The notes under the pieces: generated by a model
What the model was told of the DNA's origin: nothing
The model's input: only the letters and a program-made list of their open reading frames with translations
Databases searched by the model: none
Shown: positions 1-7,072 of the stretch, piece by piece
Layout: each line of letters starts with the position of its first letter
Numbering within the stretch: position 1 is the first letter of the stretch
NCBI GenBank assembly: GCA_900540475.1
Contig: UQGG01000003.1
Location: forward strand, 206,002 to 270,001
Direction: 5' to 3'
DNA: 64,000 bases
Source of the DNA: an uncultured Robinsoniella sp.
Lineage (GTDB): Bacteria > Bacillota > Clostridia > Lachnospirales > Lachnospiraceae
Position numbers and translations under genes: made by a program

Positions 1-1
1 T

Positions 2-706
2 GGCAGGCAGATGGCAGAGGAAATCGGGGAAAAACTGGCATTAAGAGGCATACACATCATAAGCGGCATGGCACTAGGCGTGGACGGCTTTGGACAATGC
101 GCTGCTCTTCGGGCTGGAGGAAACAGCTTTGGGGTACTTGGCAGCGGTGTGGATATCTGTTATCCAAAAAGAAACCTAGATCTATATGATGCTCTGGCGG
201 AACAGGGCGGCATTTTGTCAGAATATCCGCCGGGTACCCAGCCCCTTCCCATACATTTTCCATTGCGCAACCGGATCATCAGCGGACTTTCAGATGTGGT
301 GATTGTAGTGGAGGCAAAAGAAAAAAGCGGTTCCCTGATTACCGCAGACTGTGCGCTGGAACAGGGACGTGATGTCTATGTTGTACCCGGCAGGATGAAC
401 GATGAATTAAGCATGGGAAGTAATCTTTTGATTGCACAGGGAGCCGGTATCATAACAGGGGTTGATGCCCTTTTAAGGGAGCTGGGTATCGAGGGGGAAA
501 AAGAAAGGAAAAACAAAAAAAATAAGATAACACTTGAAACAAAAGAAAAATTGGTGTATAGTTGTCTGGATTTCAACTCTAAAAGCCTGGATCAGATTTT
601 ATTCGATGCAAATCTGCCGGTCAAGGAGTTGGCGGGAGTACTTATATCCCTGCAATTAAAGGGATTAGTGAAGGAATCGGCAAAGAATTTTTATGAAAAA
701 ATATAG
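2..706 (+). CDS. dprA: DNA processing protein DprA (Smf), 5' truncated by window edge
   Basis: DprA binds incoming single-stranded DNA and loads RecA during natural transformation; it also persists in non-competent Firmicutes. The reading frame is open from the first bases, so the true start lies outside the window and 234 C-terminal residues are visible. The Rossmann-like fold shows the family's SGMALGVDG, GSGVDICYP, RNRIISGLSD and SGSLITA stretches, followed by a C-terminal winged-helix segment (LDQILFDANLPVKELAGVL) seen in many DprA proteins. It ends 24 bases before topA with no terminator between, so the two are probably co-transcribed, a common order in Firmicutes. Confidence 0.95.
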   Translation, partial: GRQMAEEIGEKLALRGIHIISGMALGVDGFGQCAALRAGGNSFGVLGSGVDICYPKRNLDLYDALAEQGGILSEYPPGTQPLPIHFPLRNRIISGLSDVVIVVEAKEKSGSLITADCALEQGRDVYVVPGRMNDELSMGSNLLIAQGAGIITGVDALLRELGIEGEKERKNKKNKITLETKEKLVYSCLDFNSKSLDQILFDANLPVKELAGVLISLQLKGLVKESAKNFYEKI

Positions 707-730
707 AGGTTTTATCTCGTGGAGGAATAT

Positions 731-2818
731 ATGGCGAAATATCTGGTGATTGTAGAATCTCCTACTAAAGTAAAGACAATTAAAAAATTCCTGGGGGCAA
801 ATTATGAAGTGGCGGCATCTAACGGACATGTCCGTGATCTGCCAAAAAGCCAGCTGGGTATCGATGTAGAACATGCTTATGAGCCAAAATACATCACAAT
901 TCGTGGTAAAGGAGATATCCTGGCAGGACTTCGAAAAGCTGCCAAAAAAGCGGATAAAGTGTATCTCGCAACTGACCCTGACCGCGAAGGAGAAGCAATA
1001 TCCTGGCATCTGTCAAAAGCGTTAAAGCTGGAAGAAGATAAGATGTACCGGATTACATTTAACGAAATAACGAAAAATGCTGTTAAGACATCTCTTAAGA
1101 GCGCAAGAGATATTGATATGGATCTGGTAGATGCACAGCAGGCCAGAAGAATGCTGGACCGTATGGTTGGTTACCGTATCAGCCCGCTGCTGTGGGCAAA
1201 AGTGAAACGTGGATTAAGCGCCGGGAGGGTGCAGTCGGTTGCACTTCGCATTATTGGCGACCGTGAAGATGAAATCAATGCTTTTATTCCGGAAGAATAC
1301 TGGACACTGGAAGCAGATTTTGCAGTAAAAGGTGAGAAAAAGCCTCTTCGGGCAAAATTCTATGGCACAGACAAGAAAAAAATGCAGATCACATCCAAAG
1401 AAGATATGGACAAAATCCTGGCTGATCTGGAAAATGTGAGCTATGAAGTGGCGGATATCAAAAAAGGTGAGCGTATCAAAAAAGCTCCGCTGCCATTTAC
1501 CACCAGTACCCTGCAGCAGGAAGCTTCCAAGGTGCTGAACTTTTCAACACAGAAAACAATGCGTCTGGCACAGCAGCTCTATGAAGGAATTGAAATTCAG
1601 GGAAATGGAACCGTTGGTCTGATCACCTATCTGCGTACCGATTCCACACGTATTTCAGAAGAAGCAGATGCACAGGCCAGAAATTTTATAGAGCAGGATT
1701 ATGGAAAAGAATACGTTTCTTCCATAGTAGAGGAAAAGAAGAAAAACGGCAAGAAGATACAGGATGCCCATGAAGCAATCCGTCCCAGTGATATCAGCAG
1801 GACGCCGATATCCATGAAAGAGTCCCTGTCAAGAGACCAGTACCGTCTTTATCAGCTGATCTGGAAACGTTTTGCAGCGAGCCGGATGGAGAATGCCCGC
1901 TATGAAACCACATCTGTGAAGATAGCGGCAGGAGATTATCGTTTTACCGTAGCGGCATCTAAGCTGCTGTTTGACGGTTTCTTAACCGTCTATACAGACA
2001 GTGACGAAGAAGAGACAGGCGGAAATGTACTCTTAAAGGGAATTTCCAAAGACACAGAATTATCTTTAAAAGAATTTGATTATAAACAGCATTTTACACA
2101 GCCTCCGGCGCATTATACAGAGGCAACCCTTGTAAAATCCCTGGAAGAGCTTGGAATTGGACGTCCAAGTACCTATGCACCTACCATCACTACTATATTG
2201 GGACGTCGTTATATAGCAAAGGAAAATAAGAACCTGTATATGACGGAGCTTGGTGAAGTCGTGAACAATATGATGAAGCAGGCATTTCCAAGTATTGTAG
2301 ATGTGAACTTTACTGCGAATCTGGAATCCCTTTTGGATAAAGTGGAGGAAGGGGTAGTCAACTGGAAAACGGTAGTCAGCAATTTTTATCCCGATCTGGA
2401 GATGGCTGTGGAAGCCGCAGAGAAGGAATTAGAGCAGGTTAAGATCGAAGATGAAGTAACCGATGTTATTTGTGAAGAATGCGGGCGCAACATGGTTATC
2501 AAATATGGTCCCCACGGAAGATTTCTGGCTTGTCCGGGCTTCCCTGATTGTAGAAACACCAAACCTTATCTGGAGAAAATCGGTGTCGCATGTCCGAAAT
2601 GCGGCAAAGAAGTAGTGCTTCGTAAAACGAAGAAGGGCAGGAAATACTATGGATGTGAAGCTAATCCGGAATGTGATTTCATGTCCTGGCAGAAGCCTTC
2701 CAAAGAAAAATGTCCGAATTGCGGCGGTGTAATGCTGGAAAAAGGAAATAAACTGGTCTGCGCAGATGAACAGTGCGGATATGTTCAGGATAAATCGAAA
2801 CAAAATGAAGAAAAATAA
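731..2818 (+). CDS. topA: DNA topoisomerase I (type IA)
   Basis: Relaxes negative supercoils by single-strand passage. The 695-residue protein opens with a TOPRIM domain (VIVESPTKVKTI; DPDREGE at residues 82-88). The catalytic tyrosine is Tyr300 in GLITYLRTDSTR. Three C-terminal zinc-ribbon repeats of CxxC type follow from about residue 575 (CEECGR, CPKCGK, CPNCGG, each with a distal Cys pair). Length is normal for Firmicutes. The start chosen is the ATG at 731, with GGAGGA at 721-726; an in-frame GTG at 719 would lie on top of that ribosome site. A strong terminator follows. Confidence 0.98.
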   Translation: MAKYLVIVESPTKVKTIKKFLGANYEVAASNGHVRDLPKSQLGIDVEHAYEPKYITIRGKGDILAGLRKAAKKADKVYLATDPDREGEAISWHLSKALKLEEDKMYRITFNEITKNAVKTSLKSARDIDMDLVDAQQARRMLDRMVGYRISPLLWAKVKRGLSAGRVQSVALRIIGDREDEINAFIPEEYWTLEADFAVKGEKKPLRAKFYGTDKKKMQITSKEDMDKILADLENVSYEVADIKKGERIKKAPLPFTTSTLQQEASKVLNFSTQKTMRLAQQLYEGIEIQGNGTVGLITYLRTDSTRISEEADAQARNFIEQDYGKEYVSSIVEEKKKNGKKIQDAHEAIRPSDISRTPISMKESLSRDQYRLYQLIWKRFAASRMENARYETTSVKIAAGDYRFTVAASKLLFDGFLTVYTDSDEEETGGNVLLKGISKDTELSLKEFDYKQHFTQPPAHYTEATLVKSLEELGIGRPSTYAPTITTILGRRYIAKENKNLYMTELGEVVNNMMKQAFPSIVDVNFTANLESLLDKVEEGVVNWKTVVSNFYPDLEMAVEAAEKELEQVKIEDEVTDVICEECGRNMVIKYGPHGRFLACPGFPDCRNTKPYLEKIGVACPKCGKEVVLRKTKKGRKYYGCEANPECDFMSWQKPSKEKCPNCGGVMLEKGNKLVCADEQCGYVQDKSKQNEEK

Positions 2819-2823
2819 AAAGA

Positions 2824-2855
2824 GGATGCTCTTGAAAACAGAGCATTCTTTTTTA
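2824..2855 (+). terminator. Intrinsic terminator after topA
   Basis: A 9-bp stem (GGATGCTCT at 2824-2832 with AGAGCATTC at 2840-2848, one G-U pair) is followed by seven T residues. It separates dprA-topA from codY. Confidence 0.9.
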
Positions 2856-2911
2856 TCGTCTGAATTATTTGCAGTTGTTGCGAAAAATAATTGATTATCG
2901 TAAAAAAGCGA

Positions 2912-2940
2912 TTGATTTTCAGAAAATTATATGATAAAAT
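2912..2940 (+). promoter_or_regulatory. codY promoter overlapped by a CodY box
   Basis: The sequence at 2914-2928, GATTTTCAGAAAATT, matches the CodY consensus AATTTTCWGAAAATT at 14 of 15 positions. It overlaps a plausible sigma-A promoter, TTGATT (2912-2917), 17-nt spacer, TAAAAT (2935-2940). The position would let CodY block its own promoter when GTP and branched-chain amino acids are plentiful. The box is seen directly; autorepression is inferred from known CodY biology. Confidence 0.8.
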
Positions 2941-2997
2941 ATGTATTATCGTGAAACAGTATGTAGAATAGAAACAATGGAAGATAGGAGGCTAAAT

Positions 2998-3780
2998 ATG
3001 AGTGTACAATTGTTAGATAAAACAAGGAAAATCAACAAGCTATTGCATAACAATAATTCCAGTAAGGTCGTTTTTAATGATATATGTACGGTGCTGACAG
3101 AGATATTGGAATCCAATATTCTGGTTATCAGCAAAAAAGGAAAAGTTCTGGGTGTCAGTCTTTGTGATGGTGTTGAAGAAATCAGGGAATTGATTGTGGA
3201 TAAAGTAGGCGGGCATATTGACAACATGCTAAACGAAAGATTACTCGGAATATTATCTACAAAAGAAAATGTAAATCTGGAAACCCTGGGCTTTGTTGGT
3301 GAGGATATCAAAAACTACCGTGCGATCATTAATCCTATTGATATTGCAGGTGAACGCCTGGGAACTGTTTTTATGTACAAGTTTGATACCCAGTATGAGA
3401 TTGATGACATTATTCTGAGCGAATACGGTACAACCGTTGTAGGATTGGAAATGATGCGTTCCGTAAATGAAGAGAGTGCAGAAGAAAGCAGAAAGATACA
3501 AATTGTAAAATCTGCAATCAGCACCTTATCCTTCTCCGAACTGGAGGCAATTACCCACATATTTGAAGAACTGGACGGAACAGAAGGAATCCTGGTAGCA
3601 AGCAAGATTGCTGACCGTGTAGGAATTACCAGATCTGTTATCGTAAATGCACTGCGTAAGTTTGAGAGCGCGGGTGTAATCGAATCCAGATCTTCCGGTA
3701 TGAAAGGAACTTATATTAAAGTAATCAATGATTATATTTTTGAAGAACTGGAAGAATTAAGAGCACAGAGAACGAAATAG
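2998..3780 (+). CDS. codY: GTP-sensing global repressor CodY
   Basis: CodY senses GTP and branched-chain amino acids and represses nutrient-acquisition and stationary-phase genes in Firmicutes. The 260-residue product has the N-terminal GAF-type ligand domain, starting with the typical LLDKTRKINKLLH, and a C-terminal winged helix (ASKIADRVGITRSVIVNALRKFESAG), the most conserved part of the family. The start at 2998 follows AGGAGG at 2987-2992. In-frame codons back to 2941 lack a ribosome site and extend beyond the usual N-terminus. It is preceded by its own CodY box and followed by a terminator, so it is monocistronic. Confidence 0.97.
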   Translation: MSVQLLDKTRKINKLLHNNNSSKVVFNDICTVLTEILESNILVISKKGKVLGVSLCDGVEEIRELIVDKVGGHIDNMLNERLLGILSTKENVNLETLGFVGEDIKNYRAIINPIDIAGERLGTVFMYKFDTQYEIDDIILSEYGTTVVGLEMMRSVNEESAEESRKIQIVKSAISTLSFSELEAITHIFEELDGTEGILVASKIADRVGITRSVIVNALRKFESAGVIESRSSGMKGTYIKVINDYIFEELEELRAQRTK

Positions 3781-3847
3781 TTACAGATTCATTTAAATAC
3801 AATTGCAGATGCAATTATGCATACAAGCGCAGATAAAGTTATGAATA

Positions 3848-3907
3848 CCCGGTACATTTACTTGTTCCAATTATAAGATTGGAACAGGGGACGTGTACCG
3901 GGTTTTT
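3848..3907 (+). terminator. Two-tier hairpin terminator after codY
   Basis: Outer arms CCCGGTACA (3848-3856) and TGTACCGGG (3894-3902) enclose an inner GTTCCAA/TTGGAAC hairpin and run into a T tract. Confidence 0.85.
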
Positions 3908-3974
3908 ATGTATTTCCAATAGATTTAGAAACTCAGCAAATAAAGTAACAATAATTGTATTTTCGAATATAATG

Positions 3975-3998
3975 TTTTATACCTAATTTGGTATAAAA
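3975..3998. promoter_or_regulatory. 9-bp inverted repeat upstream of the first DUF4489-type gene
   Basis: TTTTATACC (3975-3983) and GGTATAAAA (3990-3998) form a perfect inverted repeat with a 6-nt spacer, about 35 bases before the start codon and just downstream of the AT-rich stretch GAATATAATG (3965-3974), which could be a -10. It could be an operator or a 5' mRNA hairpin; there is no T tract, so a terminator is unlikely. Confidence 0.45.
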
Positions 3999-4030
3999 AC
4001 TTGAGTTGAATAGATCATGGAGGTCTTGAT

Positions 4031-4612
4031 ATGAGTGAAATAAAAGAATTGATTTGTGATTGTGATTGTGATCGTCATTGTGATCGTCATTGTGATTGTC
4101 ATTGCGATAAATCTTGTGACTGTGAATGTAAATTATTCTGCAAATGTGAAAAACGCAAAAACTTGAGACCAAACAGAACGACATTAAAATGCGGTACTCC
4201 GGGTGCAGTTACGCTTCCGCTTGCAACGCTTGCAGGTACAGCTTATACAGTAGCCACAGTTAACGTAGATACGAGAGGATTCGAGAATCCTTGCATTAAA
4301 TTTGAATTTGCCAGCAATATTAATACAACTGCAGCAGTTGTAGCATTGAATTTCCAGGTATTCAAACAGTGCAAAGGCCAGCTTACACCAATTCCTGTAG
4401 GACCTACCTGGGTGTTCTCACGCCTTGTAGCAATTACAGAAAGCAACACATTCACATTCTTTGTTTGTGACTGTGATATTTGTGATGAAGAATGCTGCAC
4501 TTACAGTGTAGTAGCTACTGTTGCAGGTGTTGCAACTGTTGGCGTAACTGCAATTAATAATGCAACTTTATCAGCAATCGTTGTTGATAATACTTCTTCT
4601 TGCGGATGTTAA
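4031..4612 (+). CDS. DUF4489-type protein with Cys-Asp-rich N-terminus (probable spore-surface protein)
   Basis: The 193-residue protein has two parts. Residues 9-38 alternate Cys with Asp, His or Glu (CDCDCDRHCDRHCDCHCDK), encoded by tandem TGTGAT-like units. Residues from about 55 on form a beta-rich domain with the signatures CGTPGAVTLP, ESNTFTFFVCDCD and CCTYSV, which I recognise as DUF4489, a family of spore-forming Clostridia. No signal peptide or membrane segment is visible. A ribosome site (GGAGGTCT, 4019-4026) precedes the ATG. Dense Cys suggests metal binding or disulfide cross-linking, as in spore coat or exosporium proteins; that role is inference. A paralogue lies directly downstream. 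Confidence 0.75.
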   Translation: MSEIKELICDCDCDRHCDRHCDCHCDKSCDCECKLFCKCEKRKNLRPNRTTLKCGTPGAVTLPLATLAGTAYTVATVNVDTRGFENPCIKFEFASNINTTAAVVALNFQVFKQCKGQLTPIPVGPTWVFSRLVAITESNTFTFFVCDCDICDEECCTYSVVATVAGVATVGVTAINNATLSAIVVDNTSSCGC

Positions 4613-4698
4613 TGAACAGTTAAATGAAGATGCAGGAGGGTGCAGGCTTGCAGTTGTAAACCTGCCAAACCATCCTAAGGTAAGATAGCATAAATTTT

Positions 4699-4742
4699 TG
4701 CATAGATAGGGTATTACTGTAATATTCTATCTATGCATATTT
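4699..4742 (+). terminator. Hairpin terminator between the DUF4489-type genes
   Basis: A perfect 11-bp stem, TGCATAGATAG (4699-4709) with CTATCTATGCA (4727-4737), is followed by TATTTTAG. The second gene starts 20 bases later, so it may be expressed by read-through or from a promoter inside this region. Confidence 0.65.
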
Positions 4743-4761
4743 TAGTAAGGAGCTGCTGTGT

Positions 4762-5640
4762 ATGTATAATGGATTGTTTTACTCTCAGAGACGGAACGGT
4801 CAGCCTAACAGAGGGATGAGAACAAATGCCAATGCAGGTACACGGCAACAACCGGGCTGTAATAACCGATCATTTGTTCCGAATAACTTTCAAGAAAATA
4901 AATTTTCCAACCAAACAACAAATCAATCATCATGTAAATCAACAAATCAGTCAACCTGCGGATCAACAAATCAATCTTCCTGCAGACCGACAAATCAAGC
5001 ATCCTGCGGATCAACAAATCAAGCATCCTGCAGACCGACAAATCAGTCATCCTGTCAATTATCAAATCATTCTTCCGGTCATAGCGAAAATCATAAAGAG
5101 GAATGCTGCGGGAAATTGGTAAAAGAAATACGAATAGAAAAATGCCAGGATCAACCGTCGTGTATTTCGGATGAAGTATTTCTGAAAGCGTCCGCTTTTG
5201 GAGGAGTCATCATAGAGGATGGAACAGAAAAAGGAACTACATACAATGTAGTCTCTGTTAATCTGGATACAGCAGCATGCCGGCATTTTCATACAGAACT
5301 GAGTTTTTCCTGCAATATCATATGCATAGATGCAAGCGCACGACTCAAGTTTCAGATATTGAAACAGGAAAAAAATCAGATGATGCCGCTGCCATTAAGC
5401 TCGGGAAATTCTTATTCCAGAAATCAAAAGGTAACGGAAAGCAATGTGGTTACATTTTCTGCTCTGGATTGTGATTCTCATGGTATGCAGTGGTGTAATT
5501 ACAGTGTGTTTATAGAAATTATGGGTCAGCAGACAGCAGGGACGGTTATCATTACCAACCCCGTTCTGATTGCAGTTGTAGTTGAAAAAAATCAAGGAAA
5601 TATGTTAAAAGGGGATATACATGACCAGACAGACAAATAG
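4762..5640 (+). CDS. DUF4489-type protein with TNQxxC tandem repeats (probable spore-surface protein)
   Basis: The 292-residue protein is a second DUF4489-type member. Its C-terminal domain (about 120-285) aligns with the upstream gene in order and motifs: TTYNVVSVNLDT, FQILKQEKNQMMPLPL, VTESNVVTFSALDCD, CNYSV. Ahead of it, residues 50-105 hold a heptad repeat (TNQSSCR, TNQASCG and variants) rich in Asn, Gln, Ser and Cys, and CC at 116-117. There is no signal peptide. Start ATG follows TAAGGAG (4745-4751). The repeat tract suggests a flexible, cross-linkable surface arm; function unproven. The 3' end runs up to or slightly overlaps the next gene. Confidence 0.75.
   Translation: MYNGLFYSQRRNGQPNRGMRTNANAGTRQQPGCNNRSFVPNNFQENKFSNQTTNQSSCKSTNQSTCGSTNQSSCRPTNQASCGSTNQASCRPTNQSSCQLSNHSSGHSENHKEECCGKLVKEIRIEKCQDQPSCISDEVFLKASAFGGVIIEDGTEKGTTYNVVSVNLDTAACRHFHTELSFSCNIICIDASARLKFQILKQEKNQMMPLPLSSGNSYSRNQKVTESNVVTFSALDCDSHGMQWCNYSVFIEIMGQQTAGTVIITNPVLIAVVVEKNQGNMLKGDIHDQTDK
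4911..5073 (+). repeat. Tandem 21-bp coding repeats (TNQxxC heptads)
   Basis: About seven degenerate copies of a 21-bp unit of the form ACAAATCAATCATCCTGC, with a 42-bp higher-order alternation between GS-type and RP-type linkers. Neighbouring copies at about 4970-5045 are nearly identical, so recent unit duplication and copy-number variation between strains are likely. Confidence 0.8.
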
Positions 5641-5680
5641 TATAGTTATAAATTCTACGATAGATATTGATGGAGGTACT

Positions 5681-6370
5681 ATGAAATGGGATAACCATAT
5701 GGTCCGGTTATCGTATACAGAACATTTATGGAAAGGAAAACTGTCAGAAGAAAAGTTTCCGGTTCTTTATGTGTTATTGGGCATTTTTATTTCAATGGCA
5801 AGTTACCGTCTGCTCTGCATGGCACTGATGCTTGCTGCAATCGTTATAGGCGGAGCGGTATGGTCGGTCTGGTGCCATAACATTAAAAACCGTAAAGGCG
5901 TTCATTTAGGGTTGATAAGCGGAGAAATATATAGTTTTTATGCGGAAAACAGCGTATTTAACAGTAAGATATATGAGTTATTCTCACGTTTGATTGCAGA
6001 AAATGATGATACAACGATCTATCATATCAATTTATCAGGCGAAGGTTCTATTACAGAAGAGCTGAAGGCGAAGGAAGAGGTGGAGGCAGAAGAAATAGCA
6101 GTGCCGATTCCGAAAAAAAGAATACCCCAGGAAAATAAAGGGCCGTTGGTAACGGATCTCAATGAGCTTCTTGCCAACTGTGAACACAAAGGTGTGCTGA
6201 ATCAGGAAAATTTAAAATTGATCGAAAGTACGATTGGAGTTGCTGAGATAAATGACAGAGAAAAAATGAAAGTATTTTTTGAACAGTTTATCATTTCCGG
6301 TCTGATTAATGACTGCAATGAACTGGGACTGAATACGTTGATTAATGAAATTAAAAGCAGCGTATATTAA
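5681..6370 (+). CDS. Unrecognised small membrane protein in the DUF4489 cluster
   Basis: I do not recognise this 229-residue protein. Two adjacent hydrophobic segments (about residues 28-43 and 47-65: FPVLYVLLGIFISMAS, CMALMLAAIVIGGAVW) are followed by a soluble domain. An acidic, Pro-containing linker near 130-150 (KEEVEAEEIAVPIPKK) leads to a helical C-terminus. The start at 5681 is chosen for GGAGG at 5672-5676. An in-frame ATG at 5621 would overlap the previous gene by 20 bases and has a poor ribosome site, but it cannot be excluded. Context suggests a sporulation or spore-envelope role; that is inference only. Confidence 0.7.
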   Translation: MKWDNHMVRLSYTEHLWKGKLSEEKFPVLYVLLGIFISMASYRLLCMALMLAAIVIGGAVWSVWCHNIKNRKGVHLGLISGEIYSFYAENSVFNSKIYELFSRLIAENDDTTIYHINLSGEGSITEELKAKEEVEAEEIAVPIPKKRIPQENKGPLVTDLNELLANCEHKGVLNQENLKLIESTIGVAEINDREKMKVFFEQFIISGLINDCNELGLNTLINEIKSSVY

Positions 6371-6652
6371 TATGGGGTATATTTATGGTACCAGTTAGAG
6401 GTGTGGCATGTATGCGTAATGTCACGCCTCATCTTGCTGCCGGGAGCAAGGGCACGAACATGGCACTGGAGCGATCTTCTGGCTTTTGTGCGCGGGGAGT
6501 TGCAGAAATTTGCCGGATTCAGCTTGGAGAAATTAAGGAATCATATATTTTATAAAAAAAATATAAAAACATAAAAAGTAAGAAAATAAGAGATATAATG
6601 AGAATAACAGAGTATAAATAAGATTGAAACTATATGAAGCCAAATCTGGAAG
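6371..6652. other. Intergenic, GC-rich structured island in AT-rich flanks
   Basis: Positions about 6400-6535 are clearly more GC-rich than the flanks. They contain a 7-bp hairpin (GTGGCAT 6403-6409 with ATGTCAC 6419-6425, one G-U) and a perfect 6-bp hairpin (CTTGCT 6433-6438 with AGCAAG 6445-6450). A 56-codon frame (6385-6555) runs through it but has no convincing ribosome site or recognisable product. It could be a small RNA or a remnant; positions 6536-6652 look like plain AT-rich spacer. Confidence 0.4.
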
Positions 6653-6681
6653 TTGCACAAATGGAGTAATTTAACTAATAT
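6653..6681 (+). promoter_or_regulatory. groESL promoter
   Basis: TTGCAC (6653-6658), 17-nt spacer, TAATAT (6676-6681). The CIRCE operator begins 12 bases downstream, around the expected transcription start. Confidence 0.65.
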
Positions 6682-6692
6682 ATCACTAACGG

Positions 6693-6719
6693 TTAGCACT
6701 CAACCAAAGCGAGTGCTAG
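6693..6719 (+). promoter_or_regulatory. CIRCE operator (HrcA site)
   Basis: TTAGCACTC, 9-nt spacer, GAGTGCTAG. This matches the CIRCE consensus TTAGCACTC-N9-GAGTGCTAA except for the last base. HrcA repression relieved by heat shock is the established mode for this element. Confidence 0.95.
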
Positions 6720-6756
6720 TAAAAGAAAATTTAAATTATTTAAGGAGGAATATAGA

Positions 6757-7041
6757 ATGAAATTAGTACCATTAGGCGACAGAGTCGTATTGAAACAGTT
6801 TGAAGCTGAAGAAACAACAAAATCAGGAATTATCCTGGCCGGCAAAACTCAGGAAAAACCACAGGAAGCAGAAGTAGTTGCTGTAGGACCTGGCGGAAAT
6901 ATCGATGGTAAAGAAGTTACCATGCAGGTTAAAGTTGGAGATAAAGTTATCTACTCCAAATATGCAGGCAATGAAGTGAAATTAGAAGACGAAGAATTTA
7001 TCATTGTAAAACAGAATGACATTTTAGCTATCGTAGAATAA
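6757..7041 (+). CDS. groES: Co-chaperonin GroES
   Basis: A 94-residue lid of the GroEL folding chamber. The N-terminal LVPLGDRVVLKQ, the mobile loop (TKSGIILAGKTQEKPQ) and the C-terminal GNEVKLEDEEFIIVKQNDILAIVE are typical. AAGGAGGA (6741-6748) precedes the ATG. It sits behind CIRCE and 31 bases ahead of groEL in the classic operon. Confidence 0.98.
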   Translation: MKLVPLGDRVVLKQFEAEETTKSGIILAGKTQEKPQEAEVVAVGPGGNIDGKEVTMQVKVGDKVIYSKYAGNEVKLEDEEFIIVKQNDILAIVE

Positions 7042-7072
7042 TACGTGGGATATTTCAAGGAGGAATTTAGAC

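Noticed and set aside
4826..5122. 98-residue alternative frame with a PADxQI repeat
   Set aside because: It is the +1 shadow of the TNQxxC repeats in the second DUF4489-type gene and has no ribosome site.
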